Assembly: GCA_021806235.1 (NCBI GenBank)
Contig: JAJZXU010000010.1
Location: 1-64,000 of the forward strand
DNA length: 64,000 bases
From: Thermoplasmata archaeon
Lineage (GTDB): Archaea > Thermoplasmatota > Thermoplasmata > Thermoplasmatales > Thermoplasmataceae
Reading direction: 5' to 3'
The translations under genes were made by a program, and so were the position numbers. Each line of letters starts with the position of its first letter. Position 1 is the first letter of the stretch. Below, piece after piece: positions 11,245-22,731 of this stretch. The notes beneath the pieces were generated by a model. It was not told where the DNA came from. It saw only the letters and a program-made list of their open reading frames with translations, and ran no database searches.

Positions 11245-12566
11245 TAATTATTTAAATATCTCTTTACTTCCCAGTCAGTTACATATGATCTGAAATCAGA
11301 CCATTCACTTTCTTTTACTTTTATATATTCATTAAAGAGGTATTCACCCAGGATTTCCTTCATCAGATCACTTTCCTTAAAGGCTGATATTGCCTGGCCA
11401 AGTGAACCTGGCATAGACTCTATTCCATATTTTGATCTTTCTGCCAAATCCATATTAAATATATTGTTTTCAAATGGATCCGGTGGGTCTATTTTGTTCT
11501 CAATACCATATAAGCCCATACCCAGTATTATTGCAAACTGTAAATACTGATTTCCTGCGGCATCTGGGAATCTTAATTCCATTCTTTTGCCCTTGGGTGG
11601 TGCCGCCGGTATTCTTACAAGTGCGCTCCTGTTGTTATTTGCCCATGCTATATAAACCGGTGCCTCGTATCCAGGAACCAGTCTTTTATAAGAATTCACA
11701 GTAGATGCCAGTATGGATGATGCAGATCTTACATTTTCCAGAATACCTCCCAGATAATGCAGTGCATAATCACTGAATTCATATTTATTTGATTCATTAT
11801 AAAATAGATTTTTATCACCTGAAAATATGCTCTGATGGACGTGCATTCCATTTCCATTTATACCCTTTATTGGCTTGGGCATAAATGTCGCATAATATCC
11901 ATATGAATCCGCCGTTTCTTTTACGACGCTTTTTATCATTATAACACGATCTGCCATTGTTACTGCATCAGCATATTTAACGTCAATTTCGTGTTGTCCG
12001 TATGCAACCTCATGATGCGATGCTTCCGGAGAATAGTTTAATTCCTCAAGTTTCTTCAGTATTCCCTGTTTAACGGTAAATGACCTGTCCAGGGGCTCCC
12101 TATCAAAATACCCACCATAATCACTTGGTTCAATTGTTGGATCATCAAACTCGTTCTGCTTGAAAATAAAATATTCCAGTTCTGGACCAAGATAATAGGT
12201 TTTATTTTCCTTTTTTAATCTTTCTACCTGTTTTTCGAGTATATATCTCGGGTCTCCCTCAAACCTTGTACCATCAGGGTTGAATATCTTGCACATAAAC
12301 CTTACAGTTTTGCCGGCATAATTTTCATTTGTTAATATTGTATATGATGACAATTCCGGTATTGCTTTCATGTCTGAATTTTCTATATGCTTATAGCCTA
12401 TAACAGAGCTTCCATCAAACATAACACCGTTATAAATAACATCTTCAAATCTACTTTTCGGTATTGTTAGGGATTTGACCATGCCAGTAAGGTCTGTAAA
12501 TTGCAACTGCAAAAACTCAACTTCATCTTTCTTTAACCTTTCAATATAGGATTCCTCATCCTGCAT
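11241..12566 (-). CDS. glnA: glutamine synthetase
   Basis: FDGSSVIGY, GPELEYFIF, NGNGMHVHQS, NNRSALVRIP. Confidence 0.97.
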   Translation of the reverse strand: MQDEESYIERLKKDEVEFLQLQFTDLTGMVKSLTIPKSRFEDVIYNGVMFDGSSVIGYKHIENSDMKAIPELSSYTILTNENYAGKTVRFMCKIFNPDGTRFEGDPRYILEKQVERLKKENKTYYLGPELEYFIFKQNEFDDPTIEPSDYGGYFDREPLDRSFTVKQGILKKLEELNYSPEASHHEVAYGQHEIDVKYADAVTMADRVIMIKSVVKETADSYGYYATFMPKPIKGINGNGMHVHQSIFSGDKNLFYNESNKYEFSDYALHYLGGILENVRSASSILASTVNSYKRLVPGYEAPVYIAWANNNRSALVRIPAAPPKGKRMELRFPDAAGNQYLQFAIILGMGLYGIENKIDPPDPFENNIFNMDLAERSKYGIESMPGSLGQAISAFKESDLMKEILGEYLFNEYIKVKESEWSDFRSYVTDWEVKRYLNNY

Positions 12567-13013
12567 ACCACCTTATACAAACATCTAATAAATAGTTTTA
12601 GAGAAAATATATGAATATTTGTATGTTTTTCTGCTATATGTGTATTAATTTGACAATAAGAATTTAGCATTTAAATATTTTATATAAATAATATAAATTT
12701 ATGACCGTTTATTTTTCACGTTTCTACGCGATAGATAAAAACAATCACGCTATAAAAATATATTTTCGTTTATGGCGCGGTTATAACAGTCAATAAAATT
12801 TTATAATAATTAATATGATAGTATGGTTTTAGAATGACCTGACTGAATTATAATATTATTAAAAAAGCAGCCTTCAAATTATCTGCCAGTGGACCGTAGC
12901 ATATCCACAAAATTTCAGCATCATGGGTGATAATTTCAGTGGTATTTGTTAATAAATAACAGGAATTATAACATTAAACTAAATCTATTAATATATATAA
13001 ATTATTAACGCCT

Positions 13014-14189
13014 ATGAATAATGTAAATAGGGGTAGTGTTATAGATTTGCTAATTTATTCATTGAAAAACATGTTTCTTATTTATATAATTATTACATTG
13101 CCGTTTTATTTTACATTAAATTTAATAAATATGTATAATTATGCCATGATTATCTTCATATTTATAGTATCATATTACATATGTTATGTGTTTTCAAAAA
13201 GCATTATTGAAACACTAAATAATACCGGAGGCAATTTAATAGGGACGTTTTCAATGTCAGTATCCATATTACTGTTACTGCTAAAAAATTATAATATTAT
13301 CTTTATTATCTTTCCAGTACTGTTATCGTTTTCTTCTTCTATTATTGACAACTCAATAAAAATAAAAAATATAAATAAAAGTATAAGTAATTTATTCATG
13401 GTATTGTATTTTGCAGTACTGGTAACTGGTATAATATTTTTTGGCAATGTGTTTAAATTAATTTATAGTTCATTCATTTTAATATTAATAACAGTCGGAA
13501 TTATATCAATAATATATGAGAAAAACAGTATAGGATATAAAAAAGTCACATTAAATAAAAGATTAAAAATGTATATAATATCATTGAGTGATATACACAG
13601 GATAAAAAACCTAAATGCTTTAATTATAATAATACTGATCAATTCATTACTGTATATGTCCGTAATAATGGTTTTTACTTTTGTACCTGTACTGGCAGTT
13701 AAATATATTTATAATTATACTATATTTATAGAAAGATTTTTTACTATCATGTTAATTTCATTTTTTACATATTTTATCGGAATATTAATAAAAAATAATT
13801 ATTATTATCTTCTATCTTTTTTTGGAATGAATATATTTATTCTGTTGTTTATTTTTATTATCACGATAAGGGGTAATATTAACTTTTTATATTATGGCCT
13901 GTTACTGGTACCGGTAATAGCTTTTCTTATGCCCGGGTACTATAGATACAGGAATAGAAAATTTATGTTCAGTGAGGCATATTATATAAATAAATTTGTT
14001 AATTTTTTCAGTATGTTTTTTATAATAATTTCACCATTAACGGGACTGTATTTTTATAATAAACCGAGGATAGTATTAACCCTTTCAATGCTTCCAATGC
14101 TTATAGTAATTATTCTGGCATTAAAATTTATTAATTACCCGGATGTGATTCATATAATAAGTAAAGACAAAAACATAAAAATTAATTAA
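13014..14189 (+). CDS. polytopic membrane protein, unknown
   Basis: 391 aa, many predicted TM segments; no recognised family motif. Confidence 0.6.
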   Translation: MNNVNRGSVIDLLIYSLKNMFLIYIIITLPFYFTLNLINMYNYAMIIFIFIVSYYICYVFSKSIIETLNNTGGNLIGTFSMSVSILLLLLKNYNIIFIIFPVLLSFSSSIIDNSIKIKNINKSISNLFMVLYFAVLVTGIIFFGNVFKLIYSSFILILITVGIISIIYEKNSIGYKKVTLNKRLKMYIISLSDIHRIKNLNALIIIILINSLLYMSVIMVFTFVPVLAVKYIYNYTIFIERFFTIMLISFFTYFIGILIKNNYYYLLSFFGMNIFILLFIFIITIRGNINFLYYGLLLVPVIAFLMPGYYRYRNRKFMFSEAYYINKFVNFFSMFFIIISPLTGLYFYNKPRIVLTLSMLPMLIVIILALKFINYPDVIHIISKDKNIKIN

Positions 14190-14209
14190 AGTAATTATAA
14201 TTAATAGGT

Positions 14210-14542
14210 ATGAATCCTAGAGAGATTAAAAGAATGATGTCCCAGATGGGAATAAAATCTACGGAAATGCCTGATGTAAATGAGGTAATATTAAAGGGAA
14301 AGGATAAGGACTATTTGATAGAGAATGCAACAGTTACAATGATAGAAGCCCAGGGACAGAAGACATTTCAGATTACCGGTACAATGAAAGAAAAAACCAA
14401 GGAGAAAAAAAAGGAATTATATGATGAAGAGGATGTAAAACTGGTTATGGATCAGGCAAATGTGGGCAGGGAAAAGGCAATAGAAGCTTTAAAGAATGCT
14501 GGAGGAGAACCAGCACAGGCAATAATAAATCTTGGACAGTAA
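14210..14542 (+). CDS. nac: nascent polypeptide-associated complex protein
   Basis: N-terminal MNPREIKRMMSQMGI and C-terminal UBA-like DVKLVMDQANVGREKAIEALKNAGGEPAQAIINL. Confidence 0.95.
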   Translation: MNPREIKRMMSQMGIKSTEMPDVNEVILKGKDKDYLIENATVTMIEAQGQKTFQITGTMKEKTKEKKKELYDEEDVKLVMDQANVGREKAIEALKNAGGEPAQAIINLGQ

Positions 14543-15839
14543 AATGGTTGATTATAATAAAATAATTTCTGATTATAGCCCGGACGAAAATGAGAGAAAA
14601 AAATTAGAGAATATATCATCTGAGGTTACAGATAAAATAAATTTAATATGCAGAAATGAAAATATAGATGCTTCTCCTGTAGAGGTTGGGTCCGTTTCAA
14701 AAAAAACAAATTTAAAATGTAGTGATATTGATATTTTTATTATATTTGACAGAAAGTATTCCCGGGATTTTATAGAGGGAAAGGGACTGGAAATAGGCCA
14801 TAAAATATTAAAAAACGGTGTTGAAAAATATGCTGAGCACCCGTATGTTTCAGGAACTATAGAAAATGTAAAGGTAGATATAGTTCCGGCTTTTAAAATA
14901 AAAAGTGGGGAAAGGATAGTATCCACGGTTGACAGAACTCCCCTGCATACAGCATATGTAAATGACAATACCGATAAAAACAAAATAAGGGATATTTTAT
15001 TATTAAAAATTTTTATGAAAACTGTACATGTTTATGGTTCAGAGGTTTCAAGATCTGGATTTTCTGGATATCTGTGCGAATTATTAATAATAAATTACGG
15101 TACCTTCGATAATGTAATAAAAAAATTTGCAAACCTTAAGGGTAAATTAATTGTGCCTGAGGGCCAATCACTGGAGAAGAAATTTGATGAGCCAGTTATT
15201 ATCATAGACCCTGTAGACCCCACAAGAAATGCCGGAGCTGCAGTAAACATTGAGAATTTATCCAGAATGGAAATAGCATCAAAATTATTGATTTCTGGTA
15301 TAGATGTATTTAATTCTGAAAAAAATAAAATAAATAAAATCAACAGGGGAACGATAATGAAGGTTTTTGTTTTAAATAAACCGGATATTATAGATGATAT
15401 AATATATCCACAGGCCGTGAGATTAAAAAATAAAATATGGGAAATTATGGATAGAAATGGATTTATGCCATTATCATGGGAAATAGATATAGAAAATGAT
15501 ATAGAGGTCTTGATAGAACATGAAAGAAATGTAATACCCACAGTTGGTGTTCACAGAGGGCCGCCTGCGGAATCAAACGAATCTATTAAATTTATAAATG
15601 TGTGGAAGAATAATAAAAGATTACTTAGAGGGGCATATATTTTAGGCGATAGATTATATGTTGATATTAAAAATAAATATACAGAATTTGAAGATGTTTT
15701 TAATAAGGAAATAAAAAATATAGACATAGGTAAAAACCTTAATAAATTTAAAGATAATATTAAAATCATTAATGTAAATGAAAACACATCAATGAATGTT
15801 GTAAATAAATTTTATTCAAAATCGCTGTTTAATGATTAA
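14532..15839 (+). CDS. cca: CCA tRNA nucleotidyltransferase (ATG start at 14544 possible)
   Basis: VGSVSKKTNLKCSDIDIFIIFD class I NTase motif; archaeal CCA enzyme layout. Confidence 0.93.
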   Translation: MDSKMVDYNKIISDYSPDENERKKLENISSEVTDKINLICRNENIDASPVEVGSVSKKTNLKCSDIDIFIIFDRKYSRDFIEGKGLEIGHKILKNGVEKYAEHPYVSGTIENVKVDIVPAFKIKSGERIVSTVDRTPLHTAYVNDNTDKNKIRDILLLKIFMKTVHVYGSEVSRSGFSGYLCELLIINYGTFDNVIKKFANLKGKLIVPEGQSLEKKFDEPVIIIDPVDPTRNAGAAVNIENLSRMEIASKLLISGIDVFNSEKNKINKINRGTIMKVFVLNKPDIIDDIIYPQAVRLKNKIWEIMDRNGFMPLSWEIDIENDIEVLIEHERNVIPTVGVHRGPPAESNESIKFINVWKNNKRLLRGAYILGDRLYVDIKNKYTEFEDVFNKEIKNIDIGKNLNKFKDNIKIINVNENTSMNVVNKFYSKSLFND

Positions 15840-16030
15840 CCTCCTGAAAATATTTCAAGTATGGTTAATTCATCCTCTGGGTTTACAACATCGCTGTTTA
15901 ATGCTGGATTTCCATTTAATATTGCAACGTATTCATCATCTGTTATATTTAAACTTTTAAATATGGATACGACTTTTTCCGGCTTTTCTATATTTATTTC
16001 TTTTTTATTTCTTCCTATCAACTGTATCAT
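15836..16030 (-). CDS. ubiquitin-like sulfur carrier (ThiS/MoaD/SAMP-like), C-terminal GG
   Basis: 64 aa ending ILEIFSGG. Confidence 0.8.
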   Translation of the reverse strand: MIQLIGRNKKEINIEKPEKVVSIFKSLNITDDEYVAILNGNPALNSDVVNPEDELTILEIFSGG

Positions 16031-16032
16031 AG

Positions 16033-16105
16033 CAGCTCCGGGCAGATTCGAACTGCCGTCATCGGCTCCAAAGGCCGGAATGCTGGGCCGCTACACCACG
16101 GAGCT
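16033..16105 (-). tRNA. tRNA-Gln (anticodon TTG)
   Basis: Reverse complement AGCTCCG...CCGGC CTTTGGA GCCGA...GGCAGTTCGAATCTGCC CGGAGCT G; A1-U72 acceptor pair. Confidence 0.93.
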
Positions 16106-16319
16106 TTATATATACATAATATAATCAAAATATTTAAAAACTATTAAAATGTGGTAAAAATCAAAAAATAACTTCCAATTTTTTAAAATAATGGGTATTA
16201 TAATAAATTATCTATATATAGGTTTTACAGGAGGTAAATTACGGTATCTTACAGTAAAAATTGATATATTAAATAATAATATTTATGGGTATTTAGCCTA
16301 TCTATGATGTTTGAAATAT

Positions 16320-16967
16320 TTATTTCCTTGCTGTGCAGTTAAACTCGTCACCGCAGGTTTTTCCAAGACTTTTAAGTATTGAAAAGACAATGCCAATACC
16401 TTTCTGGGTATCATCATCCTTCATTGCACGCAGGGTGCCCATCATTCCACCTACAGGCGTCACTGTTTCTGTTTTTATTGCATTTTCTATGGCCTTTATC
16501 ATGTTTACATAATGTGGTGTAACACTTAAATCAAGCGTTCCCAGAGAATCCATTATCTGCTTATTGTTCATAATTAAGTTCATTGTAAAGTCGTTTGACA
16601 TGATTCCCATTAAGGTTCCCATTGCACTATCGTCTTTAAGTACACCCATAATGGGGTCTAATATGCCTTTGTTCTGTAAGACTGTCAACATTTCAAGTAG
16701 GTTTGTTAGTGCCTTTACATTCTGTTTTTCTGACATAACCTTTAACATTGACATAAAGGAGTCTGATTTTGTTGTCAATGATAGTACATCATCACTTGTA
16801 AGTAGCCCGAATAGGGTTTTCATGGTATCTTCATCATCAAGGACACCGGATATCAGGTCAAGAAAACCAAGATTGTCCAGTTTCTTGATCAGTTCAATTG
16901 CCCTTGTAAGGCTTGCTATATATTCAGGCTTCATCAGTTTTTCCAACTCTTCATCTTCTGACATCAT
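16320..16967 (-). CDS. DUF1641-type protein
   Basis: Repeated hydrophobic/D-E pattern and location directly after SQR-like gene. Confidence 0.75.
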   Translation of the reverse strand: MMSEDEELEKLMKPEYIASLTRAIELIKKLDNLGFLDLISGVLDDEDTMKTLFGLLTSDDVLSLTTKSDSFMSMLKVMSEKQNVKALTNLLEMLTVLQNKGILDPIMGVLKDDSAMGTLMGIMSNDFTMNLIMNNKQIMDSLGTLDLSVTPHYVNMIKAIENAIKTETVTPVGGMMGTLRAMKDDDTQKGIGIVFSILKSLGKTCGDEFNCTARK

Positions 16968-16973
16968 TTTATT

Positions 16974-18245
<1,272 letters not shown>

Positions 18246-18440
18246 TTAACTTTTTTATCATATATATGAAGAAAAATGCACTTCTTTGTATTAAATGTCA
18301 ATTTAAGTCCTTTATTATCGCAAACAAATTTATATTGCTGTATTTTGCTTGGTTTGTGGAAAAAAACATATATAGATAAAATAAGATTTTATTTTTTAAC
18401 GCATATCGATATGAAATAAATAAAGTTGATAATTGATATC

Positions 18441-19499
18441 TTATTGCCGTTCAAGTTCAGAAATGGATTCGTTTAATATATTATTGATAATGTCCTTTGT
18501 TCCATATGTACCTCCTGATTCAACCGGTATAATATTTTTATTAAAAATAGCATTTATTGAATTGTTTATAATACTCGATTCAGTATTAAAACCTATATAA
18601 TCAAGCATCATTGATGCCGATAAAATCGATGCAATAGGGTTTGCTATATTCTTTCCTGCTATATCCGGAGCACTGCCATGAACCGGCTCAAACATTGATG
18701 TTTTATCCCCAATATTTCCACTTGGAGAATAACCCAATCCACCTGTAAGTGCCGATACCATATCAGATAAAATATCGCCATAAAGGTTGGGTGCTATAAT
18801 ATTTTCATATTTTCCAGGATTTAATATTAAATTGTATGCCAGGGCATCGGCATATTCAAATTTTATATTTTTATTTTCTTTTACTGCCATTTCTCTCCAG
18901 AAATTATACATATCTACTGCATTTGCCTTGTCTGTAACCGTTGTATTACTGCCTTTTATTAAACTAAAAGTTTTTTTAAAGAATCTTTTTAGATTTTTTT
19001 CAGATAATATTCCTAAATTGTAATAAATATTATCGCTGGAATTACCGGCAATCTGTATACTGTAATCATATATGTTATTCATATTTTCGAATTTTCTACT
19101 TTCATTTATATTGCCTGAAATTTCTGTATAAAAATCCTCCATATTTTCCCTAAAAATTGTAATGTCTATATTGTTTTTTGATATTTTATTAAATGATTTT
19201 GCTGGCCTTATATTCAGATACAGATACAATTCCTTTCTTAACCTTAATATTACATTCCTTTCCATGATTCCTGGTTTAATATCAGGTGAACCAATGGCAC
19301 CGAATAATATTGATTTATAATCTTTTAATTCTGTTATTTCACTGTCTGTTACTGTTTTACCTGTTTTTTTATATCTTTCTGATGAAATGTCATAATAATA
19401 AAAATTTAATGAAGAATTTATATTCTTTAGCATACTGCAAACTTCAGGAACTATTTCCCTGCCTATTCCATCCCCGGGAATCACTGCTATATCTACCAT
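18441..19499 (-). CDS. leuB: 3-isopropylmalate dehydrogenase
   Basis: IPGDGIGREIVPE, NLYGDILSDMVSALTGGLGYSPSGNIG, FEPVHGSAPDIAGK; in leu cluster. Confidence 0.93.
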   Translation of the reverse strand: MVDIAVIPGDGIGREIVPEVCSMLKNINSSLNFYYYDISSERYKKTGKTVTDSEITELKDYKSILFGAIGSPDIKPGIMERNVILRLRKELYLYLNIRPAKSFNKISKNNIDITIFRENMEDFYTEISGNINESRKFENMNNIYDYSIQIAGNSSDNIYYNLGILSEKNLKRFFKKTFSLIKGSNTTVTDKANAVDMYNFWREMAVKENKNIKFEYADALAYNLILNPGKYENIIAPNLYGDILSDMVSALTGGLGYSPSGNIGDKTSMFEPVHGSAPDIAGKNIANPIASILSASMMLDYIGFNTESSIINNSINAIFNKNIIPVESGGTYGTKDIINNILNESISELERQ

Positions 19500-19975
19500 T
19501 TCTCGGACACCACATAGTTTATTAATCCACCCTTTTCTATTATTTTTCCTAAGAATTCAGGATATCTGTTAAAATGTTCTATGCCTGAACCATATGTTAT
19601 TGTGCTTTTATCAAAGTCTATTTTTATATTCCCAAAGTTTTCTGCATTTATCTTTGCTTCTATTAGCGGAATTCCATTGTTTATACCATTTCTGAAAAAT
19701 ATTCTCGCAAAACTTTCTGCTATTATGCATGAAACACCTAAACCCTTTATTGTTATAACTGCATGCTCCCTGCTTGAACCTGAGCCAAAGTTTTTGCCTG
19801 CAACTATAATATCACCTTTCTTTATTGTTTTTGCAAGGTCAGGATATTCATTTTCCATAAAATGCGGTGCTAATTTCTCAGGATCGGATGTGTTTAAATA
19901 TTTTGCCGGTATAATCTGATCTGTATCTACATTATCTCCTAAAACTATTATTCTACCCTCTATCTTATTTAACAT
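19493..19975 (-). CDS. leuD: 3-isopropylmalate dehydratase small subunit
   Basis: GDNVDTDQIIPAKYL, GKNFGSGSSREHA. Confidence 0.95.
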   Translation of the reverse strand: MLNKIEGRIIVLGDNVDTDQIIPAKYLNTSDPEKLAPHFMENEYPDLAKTIKKGDIIVAGKNFGSGSSREHAVITIKGLGVSCIIAESFARIFFRNGINNGIPLIEAKINAENFGNIKIDFDKSTITYGSGIEHFNRYPEFLGKIIEKGGLINYVVSEKW

Positions 19976-21217
19976 TTATATCTCCTCCGGTGTACCAATT
20001 CTTCCTAATATTGAAGACGCTGCAACAATTTTTGGATTTGCCAGGTATACTTTCGATGATTTATCTCCCATTCTACCTATAAAATTCCTGTTTGTAGATG
20101 ATACACATATTTCATCAGGGCCTAAAACACCCATATAACCACCTAAGCATGCCCCGCATGTTGTACCTGAAAAATAACCTCCTGCCTCAACTATTATGTC
20201 TATTAAACCCTCCTTTAAGGCCTGATTGTAAACTTCCTGGCTGGCAGGTACAACCATTAGCCTTACATTTTTATTTATTTTATGATTTTTCAGGATCAGT
20301 GCTGCCTTTCTTATGTCCTCTATTCTTCCATTGGTGCATGAACCTATATATGCCTGATCTATTTTTGTATCTACCTCAGATATCAATTTAACATTATCTG
20401 GAGAATTTGGAATTGCAATTGAATTTTCGATCTCATCCATATTTATATTAAAGATCTTTTCGAAATTTGCATCATCATCAGATTTAATAATTCTGTAATC
20501 CCCAATAACCCTGTTGTTAAGATATTCAATTGTCTTTTCATCTGTATCAAAAAATGAACACTTTGCACCTGCCTCAGTTGTCATGTTTGCCATTGTCATT
20601 CTTTCATTTATATCTATATATTTTATATCGCCTGTAAATTCCATGCATTTATATGCTGCACCGTCATTTTTTATTTTAGATAATATATGCAGTATTATAT
20701 CCTTGCCCTCTATCCCCTCTTTAGGTTTTCCTATCAGGTTTATTTTATACGTTTCCGGTACCTTAAACCACATTTTACCGGTAGCAAATATTACACCGGC
20801 TTCCGTACTTCCAATTCCAAGCGAGATTGCGGATAATGCACCGTATGTATTTGTATGGGAATCGGCACCTGCAATTAATCTTCCTGGGGCAGCATATCCC
20901 TTCTCCATCATAACCTGATGGCATACGCCGCCCTTACCAATATCATAAAAATTCGTATTATATTTTAATGCAAAGTCCTTTACTGTTTTATACTGTATTG
21001 CAGAATTAACATCCTTTGGTGGCACAAAGTGATCCGGTATTATTATTATTTTATCACTTTTTGCTTCCATATTTAACTTATTGAAAGCATCCACCGCTAT
21101 TGGCCCTGTTATGTCATTAACCATAACATAATCAACATTTGCCATAACATAATCACCGGCTTTTACATCGTTTCCGGATTTTTCCGAAAATATTTTTTCA
21201 ACTGCTGTTTTACTCAT
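19976..21217 (-). CDS. leuC: 3-isopropylmalate dehydratase large subunit
   Basis: GADSHTNTYGALSA, IGSCTNGRIEDIR, CGACLGGYMG. Confidence 0.95.
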   Translation of the reverse strand: MSKTAVEKIFSEKSGNDVKAGDYVMANVDYVMVNDITGPIAVDAFNKLNMEAKSDKIIIIPDHFVPPKDVNSAIQYKTVKDFALKYNTNFYDIGKGGVCHQVMMEKGYAAPGRLIAGADSHTNTYGALSAISLGIGSTEAGVIFATGKMWFKVPETYKINLIGKPKEGIEGKDIILHILSKIKNDGAAYKCMEFTGDIKYIDINERMTMANMTTEAGAKCSFFDTDEKTIEYLNNRVIGDYRIIKSDDDANFEKIFNINMDEIENSIAIPNSPDNVKLISEVDTKIDQAYIGSCTNGRIEDIRKAALILKNHKINKNVRLMVVPASQEVYNQALKEGLIDIIVEAGGYFSGTTCGACLGGYMGVLGPDEICVSSTNRNFIGRMGDKSSKVYLANPKIVAASSILGRIGTPEEI

Positions 21218-22382
21218 TTTTACTCACCTCTAATAAAAAATCCTCATTTATTGATTTGTTATACATTTTTATTTTATTTAAAATATCGTTTATTTCATCA
21301 TCTGTTTTGTTTATTCCATTATTTTCTAATATATATTTTATTGCTGCCTTTCCAGAATGTTTTCCAATTACTATTTTTCTTTTTATGTTGAATAATTCTG
21401 GATTTATTGCCTCGTATGTCCTTGAATTGTTTATTATTCCCTGAACGTGTATTCCGGCCTCGTGGGCAAATGCATTTTCTCCTATTATTGCCTTGTTTTT
21501 CTGTGGTGTTATATTGCTTTCAGATGAAATGTATTTTGATATTTCATATAATTTTTCCATTTTTATACCGGTATATGAATTTAGGAATCCATAAACTGAT
21601 GATACAACCTCCTCTAAGGCTGCATTGCCTGACCTCTCTCCAATGCCATTAACCGTTACCTGTACCTCATCTGCACCTGCAATTAATCCTGATAATGTAT
21701 TCGCTGTTGCCAGTCCAAAGTCATTGTGGCAATGAACGCTTATATTGTTTTTTGTAAATTCCCTTATCTTTTTTATAAAATAATACATTGATATTGGGTT
21801 CATTATTCCTATAGTATCCGGTATGTTTATTGTTTCAACCTTATTATTTATCCCCGATATAATTTCCCTTAAAAAATTAATATCGGTTCTTGTTGCATCC
21901 TCTGGTGAAAATATTACTTTTAATCCATGATCCTTTGCATAATCTATTGAGTCTATTATCCTTTTACTAACTTCCTCCCGGGTCATTTTTAACTTATATT
22001 CCATATGTATGTCGGAGGTTGCTATAAATAAATGGATTGTGTTTGAATTTGAATCTATTACTTTGTTTATATCATTAATATTGCATCTTGATAATGAACA
22101 TACATTATCTATTATATTATTAAGGCCTTTTATTGTCTCAAATTCCTCATCTGAAACTGCAGGAAAACCTGCTTCTATCATGTCAACACCTAAATCATAT
22201 AATTTTAATGCAATATTTGTTTTTGTATTTTCATTAAAATACACACCAGGAGATTGCTCTCCATCCCTTAATGTTGTATCAAAGATTTTTATTCTCCTTT
22301 TTTCGGTATTTATACCTAATCTACTGTACTCTCCCATATTAAAAAAATCGCCATAGTCCCTACTATCAAACACACACATCAT
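21210..22382 (-). CDS. leuA: 2-isopropylmalate synthase family (short form, 390 aa)
   Basis: FDTTLRDGEQSPGV, VHCHNDFGLATANTLSG, NAFAHEAGIHVQG; strong SD GGAGGTAAT before ATG. Confidence 0.9.
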   Translation of the reverse strand: MMCVFDSRDYGDFFNMGEYSRLGINTEKRRIKIFDTTLRDGEQSPGVYFNENTKTNIALKLYDLGVDMIEAGFPAVSDEEFETIKGLNNIIDNVCSLSRCNINDINKVIDSNSNTIHLFIATSDIHMEYKLKMTREEVSKRIIDSIDYAKDHGLKVIFSPEDATRTDINFLREIISGINNKVETINIPDTIGIMNPISMYYFIKKIREFTKNNISVHCHNDFGLATANTLSGLIAGADEVQVTVNGIGERSGNAALEEVVSSVYGFLNSYTGIKMEKLYEISKYISSESNITPQKNKAIIGENAFAHEAGIHVQGIINNSRTYEAINPELFNIKRKIVIGKHSGKAAIKYILENNGINKTDDEINDILNKIKMYNKSINEDFLLEVSKNE

Positions 22383-22413
22383 ATTACCTCCAAAAATTTT
22401 TTTTTTAAATGAA

Positions 22414-22464
22414 GATAATATTTACTGAAGCAACAAAAAGAATAATTGCTGAGTAAATATTATC
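22414..22464. promoter_or_regulatory. long imperfect hairpin/palindrome upstream of leuA
   Basis: GATAATATTTACT/AGTAAATATTATC perfect 13-bp arms plus inner AGCAA/TTGCT, 12-nt loop. Confidence 0.85.
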
Positions 22465-22472
22465 GTATTCAT
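22422..22472 (-). CDS. candidate leuA leader peptide MNTIIFTQQLFFLLLQ
   Basis: Minus strand ATG AAT ACG ATA ATA TTT ACT CAG CAA TTA TTC TTT TTG TTG CTT CAG TAA, coincident with hairpin, ending ~40 nt before leuA. Confidence 0.6.
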   Translation of the reverse strand: MNTIIFTQQLFFLLLQ

Positions 22473-22493
22473 TGTAATCTGTATGCACAACAT

Positions 22494-22505
22494 ATTATAT
22501 AAATA
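22494..22505 (-). promoter_or_regulatory. putative TATA box of leu operon
   Basis: ATTTATATAATA on minus strand, ~22-33 nt upstream of leader ORF ATG. Confidence 0.5.
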
Positions 22506-22731
22506 TTTCCATTTAAAAATGGTGATTATACGTGGTTGAATGAATAATTATTTTTTATACAGTTTCTTGCTGAAAATAGTCATACCTGAAAGGCCTAAGG
22601 CCATTGTGTAGTTATTACTTATAACGTTGGTAGTCCATAATGTAAATAGAAACTCATGAATACTATGACAGTATCATAATAATTGGAATTGGGTAATTTA
22701 TGATATTATTTATAAAATAAATGGTTTAATA

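Noticed and set aside
12600-13010. ncRNA in the 400-bp gap after glnA
   Set aside because: Only weak inverted repeats (AAATTATC/GATAATTT) and no recognisable RNA family; insufficient support.
15821-15903. 14-bp direct repeat ATCGCTGTTTAATG at 15821 and 15890
   Set aside because: Falls in two different coding sequences on opposite strands; probably chance.
22414-22464. leuA hairpin as intrinsic terminator
   Set aside because: No U-tract follows it in the leuA direction; an A10 stretch follows, so a simple factor-independent terminator is unlikely.
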